64,000 nt of DNA from JBJMQS01 sp045802605 (GCA_045802605.1 JBJMQS010000074.1:1-64000); one strand, 5' to 3'; shown: positions 52,079 through 59,870, counted from the stretch's first letter. The notes: generated from the sequence alone by a model not told the origin. Numbers and translations are program-made.

Positions 52079-53947
52079 CTAACGGTTTTCCAGCATCTCT
52101 GTCACTTCATCAATCGCTTTCGTGTTGAACACGTCATCTTTTTCGAGCCAGGCGCGGCGGGCGACGTCGATGCCGTATTGGTAGTACAAAAGTTCACCGG
52201 TCGAGTGGGCGTCGGGGTTGATCACGATCATGATGCCCATCGATTTCGCTTTGCGCGCGGTGGTCCAATCGATGTCGAGACGGGTGGGTTGGGCGTTGAT
52301 CTCGATCATCGTGCCCGACTCGGCGGCGGCTTCGAGCACGGCATCGATGTCCATGGCGTAGGCGTCGCGGCGCAACAAGAGCCGGCCCGTCGCGTGGCCA
52401 AGCATCGTTACCAAGGGATGTTTCACCGCGCGCACGATGCGGGCGGTCATCGCTTCGCGCGGCATGTTGAACTGGCCATGCACGCTGGCCACGACGTAGT
52501 CGAACTCGCTCAACAACTGATCATCGAAATCGAGCCGGCCATCGGGCAGGATGTCGCACTCGGTGCCGTGGAAGACGCGGAAGTCGGCGAGCGTGGCGTT
52601 GAGCGCGTCGATCTCGCGGCGCTGCGCTCGCACTTGGTCCGGCTTCAATCCGCGGGCGATGGCGAGCGACTGTGAGTGATCCGCGATGCCGACGTATTCC
52701 CAATCGAGTGCCTGGGCGGCTTCGACCATTTGCTCGAGCGTGTGGCCACCATCGCTGGCCGTGGTGTGGTTGTGGAAGACGCCGCGGATGTCTTCGAAGG
52801 AGATAAGTTTGGGGAGCCGGCCGATGGCCGCGGCAGCGATTTCGCCGGTGTCTTCGCGGAGCTCGGGTGGGATGAAGGGAAGGTTGAGGGCTTGAAAGAG
52901 GTCATCTTCGTTGTGAATTGGGGAGAGGGGTGATTTGAATGTCGTGCCGGGGGCGTCCCTGTTTTTCGTGGCCGGGGCAGAGTCTTCGATGTCCCGGGGA
53001 GTGGCAAGCGCTTGCGGGTTCACCGGGCCTTCGGTCGCCTGAGGGCGACCTTCAGACCCGGCCACGAAATCTGACTCTGCCCCGGCCACGAAGTTGAAAG
53101 GTGTCAGATCGTAGCCGCGATCATGGGCGAATGCTTTGAGCGCGGTGTTGTGGCCTTTGGAGCCGGTGAAGTAGTGCAGCGCGAATGGGAACTGCGCGTC
53201 GGTGACCACGCGGAGGTCGCCGCGCACTGAGCCATGCCGGCCGCCGCGGCCGGCAGCGATCAAGACGCTGGTCAATTCATCGGTGCGCGACAACACTTCG
53301 ACGGCAACCGGCAAGGTGGCAAAAGCCTCGCTCACTTGGTGCGGGTTCTCGGCCGCGACGAGAAAGTCCAAACTGCCGATCGTCTCGGCCCGGCGACGCA
53401 AGCTGCCGCAGACCTCTGCCCGGGTGACGCCCGGCAAGCCGCGGATAAATTCCAGGAGCGGCTCGGCCAGTTCATCGGCGACGTCGAGCCGAATGCGGGC
53501 GCCGGCCTGGGCCAAGAACGCGAGGCCGGCCAAAATGTTTTCTTGCGTCTTAGCGCCGAAGCCCTTCAACTCGGCGACTCGCCCTTGCTCGGCGGCTTCC
53601 TTCAATTCGGGCAAGTCGCCGATGCCGGCTTGGGCCAGGGCCCGCACCTTCTTCGGGCCGAGGCCGGGAATGCGCAGCATCCGTATCAAGCCGGGCGGCA
53701 CCGCGGAGCGAACTTCGTCGAGCTGCGGCAGATGGCCGGTCTGGAGCAAGGTCTCCACCTTCTCGGCCATCGATGGATTGAGATTCGGGATCGGCCCGGG
53801 TGCGGTGCGGGTGGCGAGCTCTTCCGGAAGTTGATCGATCACCCGGGATGCGACGTGATACGCCTGGGTGCGGAAGTTGCTTTCGCCTTGGAGTTCGAGG
53901 AGAGTGCCGAGCTCGGCGAGGGCTGAAGCGATTTGAGAGTTCGTCAT
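52079..53947 (-). CDS. PolX-like DNA polymerase/PHP protein with an altered catalytic motif
   Basis: PolX enzymes join a polymerase-beta-like half to a PHP 3'-5' exonuclease half for DNA repair. The 622-residue protein has helix-hairpin-helix motifs (PGLGPKKVRALAQAGIGDL, LKGFGAKTQENIL). The polymerase half follows (GSLRRRAETIGSLDFLVAAE; DLRVVTDAQFPFALHYFTGSKGHN), then the PHP half (FHNHTTASDGGHTLEQM, GIADHSQSLA, NPDAHSTGE). The usual DxD reads S192-L-D194, so one metal-binding Asp is missing. An R7 repeat adds about 46 residues in frame at about 283-329. ATG 53947 directly follows palindrome R1. Confidence 0.9.
   Translation of the reverse strand: MTNSQIASALAELGTLLELQGESNFRTQAYHVASRVIDQLPEELATRTAPGPIPNLNPSMAEKVETLLQTGHLPQLDEVRSAVPPGLIRMLRIPGLGPKKVRALAQAGIGDLPELKEAAEQGRVAELKGFGAKTQENILAGLAFLAQAGARIRLDVADELAEPLLEFIRGLPGVTRAEVCGSLRRRAETIGSLDFLVAAENPHQVSEAFATLPVAVEVLSRTDELTSVLIAAGRGGRHGSVRGDLRVVTDAQFPFALHYFTGSKGHNTALKAFAHDRGYDLTPFNFVAGAESDFVAGSEGRPQATEGPVNPQALATPRDIEDSAPATKNRDAPGTTFKSPLSPIHNEDDLFQALNLPFIPPELREDTGEIAAAAIGRLPKLISFEDIRGVFHNHTTASDGGHTLEQMVEAAQALDWEYVGIADHSQSLAIARGLKPDQVRAQRREIDALNATLADFRVFHGTECDILPDGRLDFDDQLLSEFDYVVASVHGQFNMPREAMTARIVRAVKHPLVTMLGHATGRLLLRRDAYAMDIDAVLEAAAESGTMIEINAQPTRLDIDWTTARKAKSMGIMIVINPDAHSTGELLYYQYGIDVARRAWLEKDDVFNTKAIDEVTEMLENR
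52963..53095. repeat. Repeat R7 inside the polX gene
   Basis: The stretch matches the 7741-7975 and 55215-55490 blocks. GTGGCCGGGGCAGAGTCTTC at one end and ACTCTGCCCCGGCCACGAAG at the other form inverted units around CGGTCGCCTGAGGGCGACC. It keeps the polX frame and encodes FVAGSEGRPQATEGPVNP-type residues. Confidence 0.85.
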
Positions 53948-54025
53948 AAGAGTTAACCACAGAGGCACAGAGACACAGAGAGGAATTGTATTTCTCTGTG
54001 TCTCAGTGCCTCTGTGGTTAGTCTT
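53948..54025. repeat. Palindromic repeat, family R1
   Basis: Arms AAGAGTTAACCACAGAGGCA.. (from 53948) and ..GCCTCTGTGGTTAGTCTT (to 54025) are complementary with a few mismatches. It sits directly upstream of the polX start and three bases beyond the PseG-like stop, so it is in the polX leader. Confidence 0.88.
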
Positions 54026-54028
54026 CTT

Positions 54029-55102
54029 TTACGCGGCGAGGCGTTCCGTTGCTCCGCGGGCGGCGACGTGCAGCAGCACTTCGACGGCGGTGACGAAACG
54101 GTCGGTGCCTCGGCCATCGATCAGTTGTCGGCCACAGCGGGACATGCCGCGCCGTTCGGTTTGATCGACGAGCAACTCTTGCACGGCGGTACGGAGAGCC
54201 CCGGCGGTGACTTTGTTCACTGGGCCGAGAACAGTCGCGGCTCCTTCTTCTTCCAGCCGTTTGGCGTTGCCGGCGTAGCGCGGCTCCATCGTCAGGATCA
54301 GTTGCGGCATGCCGAGGCAGGCCATCTCAACCGCCCAGCTATCGCCGCTCGTCAGGGCGAAGTGGCTCCGACCCAAACGGGTGGTCACTTCGTTATTTTC
54401 GCTGACGACTTCCAGTCGGCCCGGCTCATCGGCGGCGACTTGCCGCAGTTCTTCGATGTGCGGATAGTGTGGTCGAACGGCGACGGCGACCTTGTCCACC
54501 TTCGGGTTGTCGAGCAACTCTTTCGCCAGCTTCACCGAATGGCCGTCCAAATCGTTGTCGCCCATGGCCACCATGCCACGGAATGGGGCCGGCGGTTCCT
54601 GCGACCGCAATGGTCGGATGCGGCGGATCAGTCCGCGGATGAGTGCATATCGCGCACCGACCAGAAGCTGAGTGCCGCGGGCATGCTTGTAATCTTCCGG
54701 GTAGGCGCTCAAGAACGGATTGACCACGAGCCGGTTCGGGAAGTCGAGCTTCCCTTCATTATCAACCGCGACCACGAGCAAACCGGATGCGGTCAGTTCC
54801 CGCAAATATTCGACGCTGACATGGGGCGCGACGACCACGACGGCCGCGGCGCCGATCTTCCGCGCCTGGCGAATTGTTTCGTCGAGATCGTCGATGGTGC
54901 CGACGGGGTGCTCGGCCGGCAGCCATTCATGGCCGCCGCGGTGGATGGTCACGGCGAGATTAGCCGGATCAAGTTGGCTGTGCAGATAGGTGCCGCGGCG
55001 GCGACGTTGCATCGCCTGCGCCAGCGTCATGCACTGATAGAAGGGTTCCCAGCCAGCTTCGGCCGTACCATCACAACGAAAAAGAATTGGGGAACGACTC
55101 AT
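54029..55102 (-). CDS. PseG/SpsG-like GT-B-fold protein
   Basis: The 357-residue protein resembles PseG (a UDP-sugar hydrolase in pseudaminic acid synthesis) and SpsG. Evidence is FRCDGTAEAGWEPFYQCMTLAQAM, DFPNRLVVNPFLSAY, GARYALIRGLIRRIRP, VAMGDNDLDGHSVKLAKEL, and SGDSWAVEMACLGMPQLILT with NAKRLEEEGAA. The expected GSGH of PseG is replaced by EAGW, so the catalytic His is absent at this place and hydrolase activity is doubtful. The start MSRSPILFRCDG at 55102 is chosen; the frame continues to 55282 through a repeat. No other pse genes are present. Confidence 0.7.
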   Translation of the reverse strand: MSRSPILFRCDGTAEAGWEPFYQCMTLAQAMQRRRRGTYLHSQLDPANLAVTIHRGGHEWLPAEHPVGTIDDLDETIRQARKIGAAAVVVVAPHVSVEYLRELTASGLLVVAVDNEGKLDFPNRLVVNPFLSAYPEDYKHARGTQLLVGARYALIRGLIRRIRPLRSQEPPAPFRGMVAMGDNDLDGHSVKLAKELLDNPKVDKVAVAVRPHYPHIEELRQVAADEPGRLEVVSENNEVTTRLGRSHFALTSGDSWAVEMACLGMPQLILTMEPRYAGNAKRLEEEGAATVLGPVNKVTAGALRTAVQELLVDQTERRGMSRCGRQLIDGRGTDRFVTAVEVLLHVAARGATERLAA

Positions 55103-55214
55103 GCATCGGACTCCGTTCCAGAGGGGGACCGGCACGCCGTGTCCGTGGCAGTGCCGGCAAGGGGTGGGTACAGACGCCAGTGCGCGGGCGAATGCCGCGG
55201 GTCGAAGCGTCTTG

Positions 55215-55490
55215 GGGGTCAGTTCACTTCGTAGCCGAGTCGAAGTTCGAGTATTTCGTGGCTGAGTCTGAGGCCCGCGCATTTCGTGGCCGGGTCTGAA
55301 GGTCGCCTTTGGCGACCGAAGGCCCGGTTTGCGCTTGCCACTTCACCGGGCCTTCGGTCGCCTGAGGGGCGACCTTCAGACCCGGCCACGAAGTACACAG
55401 CGTAGACAGCCTCAGATTCAGCCACGAAGTACAAAGCTTCAGACCCGGTCACGAAATTCATAGCCTCAGGTCCGGCTACGAAATCAAGAA
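55215..55490. repeat. Repeat block R7 (large, with tandem units on both sides)
   Basis: Units like TTTCGTGGCCGGGTCTGAAG repeat on the left (to about 55300) and in reverse complement on the right (about 55375-55487). Between them two inverted copies of GGTCGCC..GGCGACC meet. The whole forms a large imperfect palindrome upstream of the PseG-like gene. It resembles a head-to-head expansion of the 7741-7975 block. Confidence 0.8.
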
Positions 55491-56039
55491 CTGATTGCGG
55501 CGAGTCAGACTGTGCGAGTGCGAGTCAGGGAGCAAACAGTATTCGGAGGGCTCGGAAGCCATCGGAGGGGGCCTCGATATTTGGGTCAGCGGCCCCGAGG
55601 TAGGACTGGGGTGGGGCCGCTCGAATTTCCATCGATGCATCCATGTCATCGATGACGAGCGAATGGTAGTCGCAATCGCACAAAAGAAAAAAGATCATTT
55701 TTTTGGGCGGCACCCGGCAGGGGTTGACAGGGAACATATCCAAAACGGCCGATGGGACTTTTCTCGGTTGTACCGCGACATTGAGCGATCGGTCTTGTGC
55801 TCGCCTGACGCGCGGGCGAAGGCGTGTTCGATCTCGCTTGCGCTTCAGGCTGGTACGTCAAAATCCTCGCGGCGCTCGGCAAGACACTGCAAAACCACAC
55901 GTAGCACATCCCTCACAATCGCACCTCGGTTCCACATGGAAAGATACGGGCTTGACGTGATTTGGGAGAAGTGCTATTCGGCCGCTCGCGAGTGCAATGT
56001 TCCATTTGCGCTCGCGTGGAATTCGCAGGAGGCAATGCC
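55491..56039. other. Region without a convincing gene, upstream of parB
   Basis: A plus-strand frame (55495-56043, 182 residues) and a minus-strand frame (55525-55743, 72 residues, with a segment like MIFFLLCDCDYHSLVIDDMD) are open here. Neither has a recognisable domain, Shine-Dalgarno support or normal composition. The plus frame ends inside the parB start. It may hold the parB promoter or a decayed gene. Confidence 0.5.
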
Positions 56040-56864
56040 GTGAACATGAATGCGCCGAACGATGCAGCGGTCTCGACCGGTCGAGTCTCGCTCGATCAGA
56101 TCAAAGAAAACCCGTTTCAACCGCGCCGGACTTTCGACCTCGAAGAGCTGGCCAAGCTCCGCGACTCCATCCGTGAGTACGGAGTGCTGCAACCGATCGT
56201 CGTCCGCAACGACGGGCAAGGGTTCCAACTCATCGCCGGCGAACGCCGCTTGCGTGCCGCGCGGGAAGCCGGGCTCAATGAGATCCCGGTGCAGGTGGTG
56301 GACTTCACCGATCAACAGGTGAATGAAGCCGCTCTCGTTGAGAACATTCAGCGGTCCGATTTGAACCCGATCGAGAAAGCATCCGGGTTCAAGGATTACT
56401 TGGAACGATTTTCGATCACGCAGGAACAGCTCGCCCAGCGGATCGGCATCGACCGCACCTCGATCTCGAACCTTTTGGGTTTGCTCAATCTCCCTTCCGA
56501 CGTGCAAGACTGGGTGCGGACCGGGCAACTGAGCTTGGGCCATGCCAAGGTGCTCAAAGGCGTCGCTGGCGGGGAACGGCAACAGACCCTGGCGAAGGAA
56601 GTCATCGCCCGCAGCCTTTCGGTGCACGCGCTCGAGACTTTGGTGAAACAACAGAAGGCCGAGGCGGCCGGCTTGCCGGTCCCCCCGCCGCGACAAAGTG
56701 TGGCCGAGAAGTCGGCCCACGTGAAGGCCTTGGAGACGGACCTTCAGCAAAAGCTGGGCCTGCGAGTGGCGATCAAATTGAAGTCGAAGGACAAGGGCCG
56801 CATCGAGTTGCACTTCGATTCGAATGCGGAGTTTGAGCGAGTCGTGGAGCGGCTGCAATTGTAG
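56040..56864 (+). CDS. parB: ParB/Spo0J-family chromosome partitioning protein
   Basis: ParB binds parS sites and spreads with CTP to organise the chromosome origin region. The 274-residue protein (GTG start) has the N-terminal domain IKENPFQPRRTFDLEELAKLRDSI, the CTP-binding box GERRLRAAREAGL and ENIQRSDLNPIEKASGF. The helix-turn-helix is SITQEQLAQRIGIDRTSISNLLGLL, and a C-terminal dimer domain follows. AGGAGG seven bases before the GTG supports this start; ATG 56046 is less well spaced. No parA lies next to it, unlike the usual parAB pair. Confidence 0.92.
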   Translation: MNMNAPNDAAVSTGRVSLDQIKENPFQPRRTFDLEELAKLRDSIREYGVLQPIVVRNDGQGFQLIAGERRLRAAREAGLNEIPVQVVDFTDQQVNEAALVENIQRSDLNPIEKASGFKDYLERFSITQEQLAQRIGIDRTSISNLLGLLNLPSDVQDWVRTGQLSLGHAKVLKGVAGGERQQTLAKEVIARSLSVHALETLVKQQKAEAAGLPVPPPRQSVAEKSAHVKALETDLQQKLGLRVAIKLKSKDKGRIELHFDSNAEFERVVERLQL

Positions 56865-56884
56865 ATGGGCTATTTGCGTTTCTA

Positions 56885-57031
56885 GTTAGCCGGACGCGCA
56901 AGCTACGGGAGGCAGAGACTTGGCGCCATTTGAAAGGCTCTGCATTCCGTAGCGTGCGTCCGGCCGACAAAATTAAATACGCTCGAATGGGGCAGAGGCT
57001 CTGGCTCCCGTAGCTTGCGCGTCCGGCTAAC
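56885..57031. repeat. Palindromic repeat, family R4
   Basis: Arms GTTAGCCGGACGCGCAAGCT.. (from 56885) and ..TTGCGCGTCCGGCTAAC (to 57031) are complementary over 27 bases. An additional internal copy of the right arm is at about 56946-56970 (CCGTAGCGTGCGTCCGGCCGAC). It lies between parB and the tRNA locus. Confidence 0.88.
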
Positions 57032-57092
57032 AAAATGCGGAAAACAAATCCGGATAAACACGAGAGGGTCGGTTCGCTACAATGTGTTTTCA

Positions 57093-57176
57093 CGGGGCGT
57101 AGCTCAGGTCGCCGGAGGCGACTCGCCTAACGGCGACCCGGCTAAAGCGGTCGCCTTAGGCGAAAAGTCGCAGGTT
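57093..57176 (+). other. Degenerate tRNA-Pro-like copy, upstream
   Basis: It begins with the 15 bases CGGGGCGTAGCTCAG, the same as the 5' end of the intact tRNA. GTCGCC..GGCGAC-type hairpin units follow, then CCGGCTAAAGCG and AAGTCGCAGGTT, which echo the D-arm and the start of the T-arm. The 3' part is absent. TACAAT at 57078-57083 resembles a promoter -10 element. Confidence 0.65.
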
Positions 57177-57206
57177 AAGGGCTTGTCCAATATAGTTTGG
57201 TGTACA

Positions 57207-57281
57207 CGGGGCGTAGCTCAGCCTGGCTAGAGCGCCTGGTTTGGGACCAGGAAGTCGCAGGTTCGAATCCTGTCGCCCCGA
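57207..57281 (+). tRNA. tRNA-Pro (anticodon TGG)
   Basis: The 75-base cloverleaf is complete. The 7-bp acceptor stem is CGGGGCG/CGCCCCG with discriminator A. The D-arm is in GTAGCTCAGCCTGGCTAGAGC. The anticodon stem CCTGG/CCAGG has the loop TTTGGGA. The T-arm contains CAGGTTCGAATCCTG. No CCA is encoded. It is followed by a T-run, and its 3' 33 bases are repeated exactly at 57631-57663. Confidence 0.95.
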
Positions 57282-57289
57282 ATTTTTTT

Positions 57290-57346
57290 TGAGCCGTCTC
57301 CTGAGACGGCAAATCGCAGGGTTGAATCCTCCACCGATTTTTTCCC
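57290..57346 (+). other. Degenerate tRNA-like copy (hairpin plus T-arm), internal
   Basis: GAGCCGTCTCCTGAGACGGC forms a short hairpin in the position of the anticodon arm. It is followed by AAATCGCAGGGTTGAATCCT, a diverged T-arm, and a T-run. It differs from the intact tRNA in most stem pairs and is unlikely to work as a tRNA. Confidence 0.55.
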
Positions 57347-57363
57347 GACACAGTCGTGTTGCC

Positions 57364-57603
57364 ATGTTTCACGTCTACGTCATTCGCAGTGAAAGCACTG
57401 GGCGTCGATATACCGGTTCCTGTGAAGACCTAGACGACCGGCTCCGGCGGCACAATGCGGGGGAATCGAAGGCGACCAAGCACGGTATGCCTTGGACTCT
57501 AATTCACCGAGAAGAATTTCCAAGTCGCGCCGAAGCCATGCGGCGCGAGAAATTCCTGAAATCAGGCCAGGGACGCCAAGTGCTGCAAGCGATGGGGCTC
57601 TAG
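57364..57603 (+). CDS. Small GIY-YIG nuclease domain protein
   Basis: The 79-residue protein consists only of a GIY-YIG domain. It has FHVYVIRSESTGRRYTGS (GIY replaced by VYV, YIG by YTG), the conserved Arg region DRLRRHNAG and the catalytic Glu in SRAEAMRREKFLKSG. Such small proteins (UPF0213/YhbQ-like) include nucleases of poorly known role, and the domain also occurs in homing endonucleases. The gene lies between two repeats of the tRNA-Pro 3' end, which makes mobility likely. A DNA or tRNA-site cutting role is plausible but unproven. Confidence 0.85.
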   Translation: MFHVYVIRSESTGRRYTGSCEDLDDRLRRHNAGESKATKHGMPWTLIHREEFPSRAEAMRREKFLKSGQGRQVLQAMGL

Positions 57604-57663
57604 GCTAGAGCGGTCGCCTGAGGCGACAAATCGCAGGTTCGAATCCTGTCGCCCCGAATTTTT
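57603..57663 (+). other. Partial tRNA-Pro copy with altered anticodon arm
   Basis: GGCTAGAGCG (D-arm side) and the exact 33-base 3' end match the intact tRNA-Pro. The anticodon arm is replaced by GTCGCCTGAGGCGAC with a three-base loop, and the 5' part is missing. The start of this copy overlaps the stop codon of the GIY-YIG gene. It is the distal direct repeat of the putative element. Confidence 0.7.
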
Positions 57664-57669
57664 AAGACC

Positions 57670-57704
57670 AAAAGCCATTCGACGTTCTCGTCGAATGGCT
57701 TTTT
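57670..57704 (+). terminator. Rho-independent terminator after the tRNA locus
   Basis: AAAAGCCATTCGACG and CGTCGAATGGCTTTT form a 15-bp stem with loop TTCT, ending in a T-run. It follows the distal tRNA repeat. It may be the original tRNA terminator, displaced by the insertion. Confidence 0.88.
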
Positions 57705-57820
57705 CGTTTGACCTTGGGTCGGGTCGCGCGTCGTTACAGACGGAACATCTCTCGCAAATTCCAGCCAACCTCCGGCGGCCGCGGTGCCGTGCGGGCATGT
57801 GTTTTGCCTCCAGCACCATT

Positions 57821-58786
57821 ATGAAACTGGCAACGGCTAAAGCGCGAGGCCGGGCGGGGTCGGCGACAATTGAGATTCCGACCGACCGCAACGACGTCGT
57901 GATCGAGCAATCGCGGCGGAAACTGGCGCTCACGAACCTGAATAAGCCATTTTGGCAATCGCCGCGGATTACCAAGGGCGATCTGCTTCGTCACTACGCC
58001 GGTGTCGCGCCTTATCTTCTGCCGCACCTGGCCGATCGTGCCATGGTGATGAAGCGGTATCCCAACGGGGCGGAGGGGCCGTTCTTCTTCATGAAGCGAG
58101 CGCCGTCGCCGCGGCCCGACTGGATCGAGACCTGCCGGATCGAGCATGCATCGGGCAACATCATCGATTTTCCTATCGTCCAAGATCTGTTGTCGCTGTT
58201 GTGGGTTGTCAACCTTGGCTGCATCGATCTCAATCCGTGGTATGCCCGCTGCGACGATGTCGATCGGCCGGACTATCTGCACTTCGATCTCGACCCCGTC
58301 CCGCCGGCGAAGTTCGAGCAGGTGATCGACGCGGCGTTGATCGTGCGCGAGACGCTAGAGGAATTGAAATTCCCCACGCTCGTGAAAACCACGGGTTCGC
58401 GGGGCCTGCATCTTTACGTGCCCACCGTCCGTGGGCCGACTCAGAAGCACGTGTGGACATTCGCCAAGGTGCTCGCGCAAGCGATGGCCGCGAAACATCC
58501 CCGCGTGCTGACGGCGGAGTATCGCATCGCCAAGCGGCCCGCTGGTCGGGTGTTGGTGGACTATAACCAAAACGCTTGGGGCCGAACGCTGGCCAGCGTT
58601 TACTCGGTGCGGCCAAAACCCAAAGCGCCGGTGTCGATGCCGGTGACGTGGCAAGAAGTCGAGCGCGGCATTCGCATTGAAGACTTCCGCATCGACAACG
58701 CTTTGGCTCGACTGAAGAAAACCGGCGACCTGTGGAAGCCGCTCTTGGCCAAACGCGGCCGGGTGCAGTTAGAGAAGTACCCCTAG
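57821..58786 (+). CDS. LigD-type polymerase/primase domain protein
   Basis: This stand-alone form of the LigD polymerase domain (PolDom, archaeo-eukaryotic primase fold) takes part in non-homologous end joining. The 321 residues show LTNLNKPFWQSPRITKGDLL, GVAPYLLPHLADRAMVMKRYPNG and CRIEHASGNIIDFPIVQDLLSLLWVVNLGCIDLNPW. The metal-binding FDLDPVPP and GSRGLHLYVP follow. ATG 57821 is used (an in-frame ATG at 57695 would add a basic tail). It lies 13 bases before the ligase gene. No Ku gene is in the window. Confidence 0.9.
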   Translation: MKLATAKARGRAGSATIEIPTDRNDVVIEQSRRKLALTNLNKPFWQSPRITKGDLLRHYAGVAPYLLPHLADRAMVMKRYPNGAEGPFFFMKRAPSPRPDWIETCRIEHASGNIIDFPIVQDLLSLLWVVNLGCIDLNPWYARCDDVDRPDYLHFDLDPVPPAKFEQVIDAALIVRETLEELKFPTLVKTTGSRGLHLYVPTVRGPTQKHVWTFAKVLAQAMAAKHPRVLTAEYRIAKRPAGRVLVDYNQNAWGRTLASVYSVRPKPKAPVSMPVTWQEVERGIRIEDFRIDNALARLKKTGDLWKPLLAKRGRVQLEKYP

Positions 58787-58799
58787 TTCGGAGTTAGCC

Positions 58800-59870
58800 G
58801 TGTCGCTGCCGGTGAAGCTAAGTCTGCCGCCGATGGAAGCGCTCCTCGTCGATCGCATTCCCGACGGAAGCGGCTGGCAATACGAGCCCAAGTGGGACGG
58901 CTTCCGCTGCTTGGCATTTCGCGACGGCGACAAGGTCACGCTGCAATCCAAAGCGGGCCGGCCTTTGACGAGGTATTTTCCGGAAGTCGCCGAGATGCTG
59001 GCAGCTCTGCCAGTGAAACGATTTGTGATTGATGGCGAGTTGGTTGTGCCGGTCGATGGCAGTTTGTCGTTCGACGATTTACTCATGCGGATTCACCCGG
59101 CCGCGAGCCGGATTCAGAAGTTGGCCGCGGCCACGCCGGCGTCGCTCGTCGTCTTCGACATGTTGGCCGACGATCGCGGCCAATCGCTCGTCGAGTTGGC
59201 GTTGTCTGAACGGCGTGCGGCGCTCGAGAAGTGCGTGGTTCGCGCGACCGCGCGAGCCAAGGCCAAGACACAGCCTGCTTCGACATTGGTTTTGTCGCCG
59301 GCGACGACATCGCTGCGTGTCGCCGAGCGATGGCTTAAAAGCGGCGGCGGGGCACTCGATGGCGTGGTCGCGAAGAAAATCGATGACAAGTACCACGCCG
59401 GCGAACGCACCATGATCAAGGTGAAACGGATCCGAACCGCTGACTGCGTGGTCGGTGGATTCCGGTATGGCACCAAGAGCAAGACGGTCGGCTCGCTTTT
59501 GCTCGGGCTCTATGACGACGAGGGGCTTTTGCATCACGTGGGATTCACTTCGTCTTTAGTCGCCGAGGTGCGCGAGCAACTGACAACGAAGTTGGAAAAG
59601 TTGCGGCAGCCGCCGGGGTTCACGGGCCGGGCCCCGGGTGGCCCGAGTCGCTGGAGCACCGAGCGATCCACGCAATGGGAACCCTTGGCTCCGAAGTTGG
59701 TCGTGGAAGTGCAATTCGATCACGTCTCGGGCGGCCGGTTTCGCCACGGCACCAAGTTTCTGCGCTGGCGGCCGGACAAAGCGCCGAAGCAATGCACGAT
59801 GGAGCAACTCGAGTCCACGGCCCATAACATGTGGAAGCTGTTGCAGAAATCTCGCCGCACCGTGGCCTGA
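58800..59870 (+). CDS. ATP-dependent DNA ligase (LigD ligase-domain type)
   Basis: The 356-residue protein (GTG start) has the adenylation lysine K31 in YEPKWDGFR, then RFVIDGELVVP, LDGVVAKKID and the distal MIKVKRIRT. An OB-fold follows with LVVEVQFDHVSGGRFRHGTKFLRWRPDKAP. It closely resembles LigC/LigD ligase domains that seal breaks in NHEJ. Adjacent to the polymerase gene, it makes a split LigD. The nuclease (phosphoesterase) domain of LigD is absent in both genes. Confidence 0.93.
   Translation: MSLPVKLSLPPMEALLVDRIPDGSGWQYEPKWDGFRCLAFRDGDKVTLQSKAGRPLTRYFPEVAEMLAALPVKRFVIDGELVVPVDGSLSFDDLLMRIHPAASRIQKLAAATPASLVVFDMLADDRGQSLVELALSERRAALEKCVVRATARAKAKTQPASTLVLSPATTSLRVAERWLKSGGGALDGVVAKKIDDKYHAGERTMIKVKRIRTADCVVGGFRYGTKSKTVGSLLLGLYDDEGLLHHVGFTSSLVAEVREQLTTKLEKLRQPPGFTGRAPGGPSRWSTERSTQWEPLAPKLVVEVQFDHVSGGRFRHGTKFLRWRPDKAPKQCTMEQLESTAHNMWKLLQKSRRTVA

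Larger units (their letters stand above)
57255..57663 (+). mobile_element. Putative tRNA-targeted mini-element carrying a GIY-YIG gene
   Basis: An exact 33-base direct repeat (TCGCAGGTTCGAATCCTGTC..) lies at 57255-57287, inside the intact tRNA-Pro 3' end, and at 57631-57663. Between them are a degenerate T-arm-like copy and one small GIY-YIG nuclease gene. The layout is that of an element integrated at the 3' end of a tRNA gene, with repeats resembling att sites. No integrase is present, so the nuclease may drive mobility. This is inference from layout only. Confidence 0.6.

Noticed and set aside
53202..53926. Long plus-strand ORFs opposite polX
   Set aside because: Shadows of the GC-rich polX gene with no domain signal.
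55495..56043. 182-residue plus-strand ORF before parB
   Set aside because: No recognisable domain, no Shine-Dalgarno and odd composition; it ends inside the parB start. Kept only as a region note.
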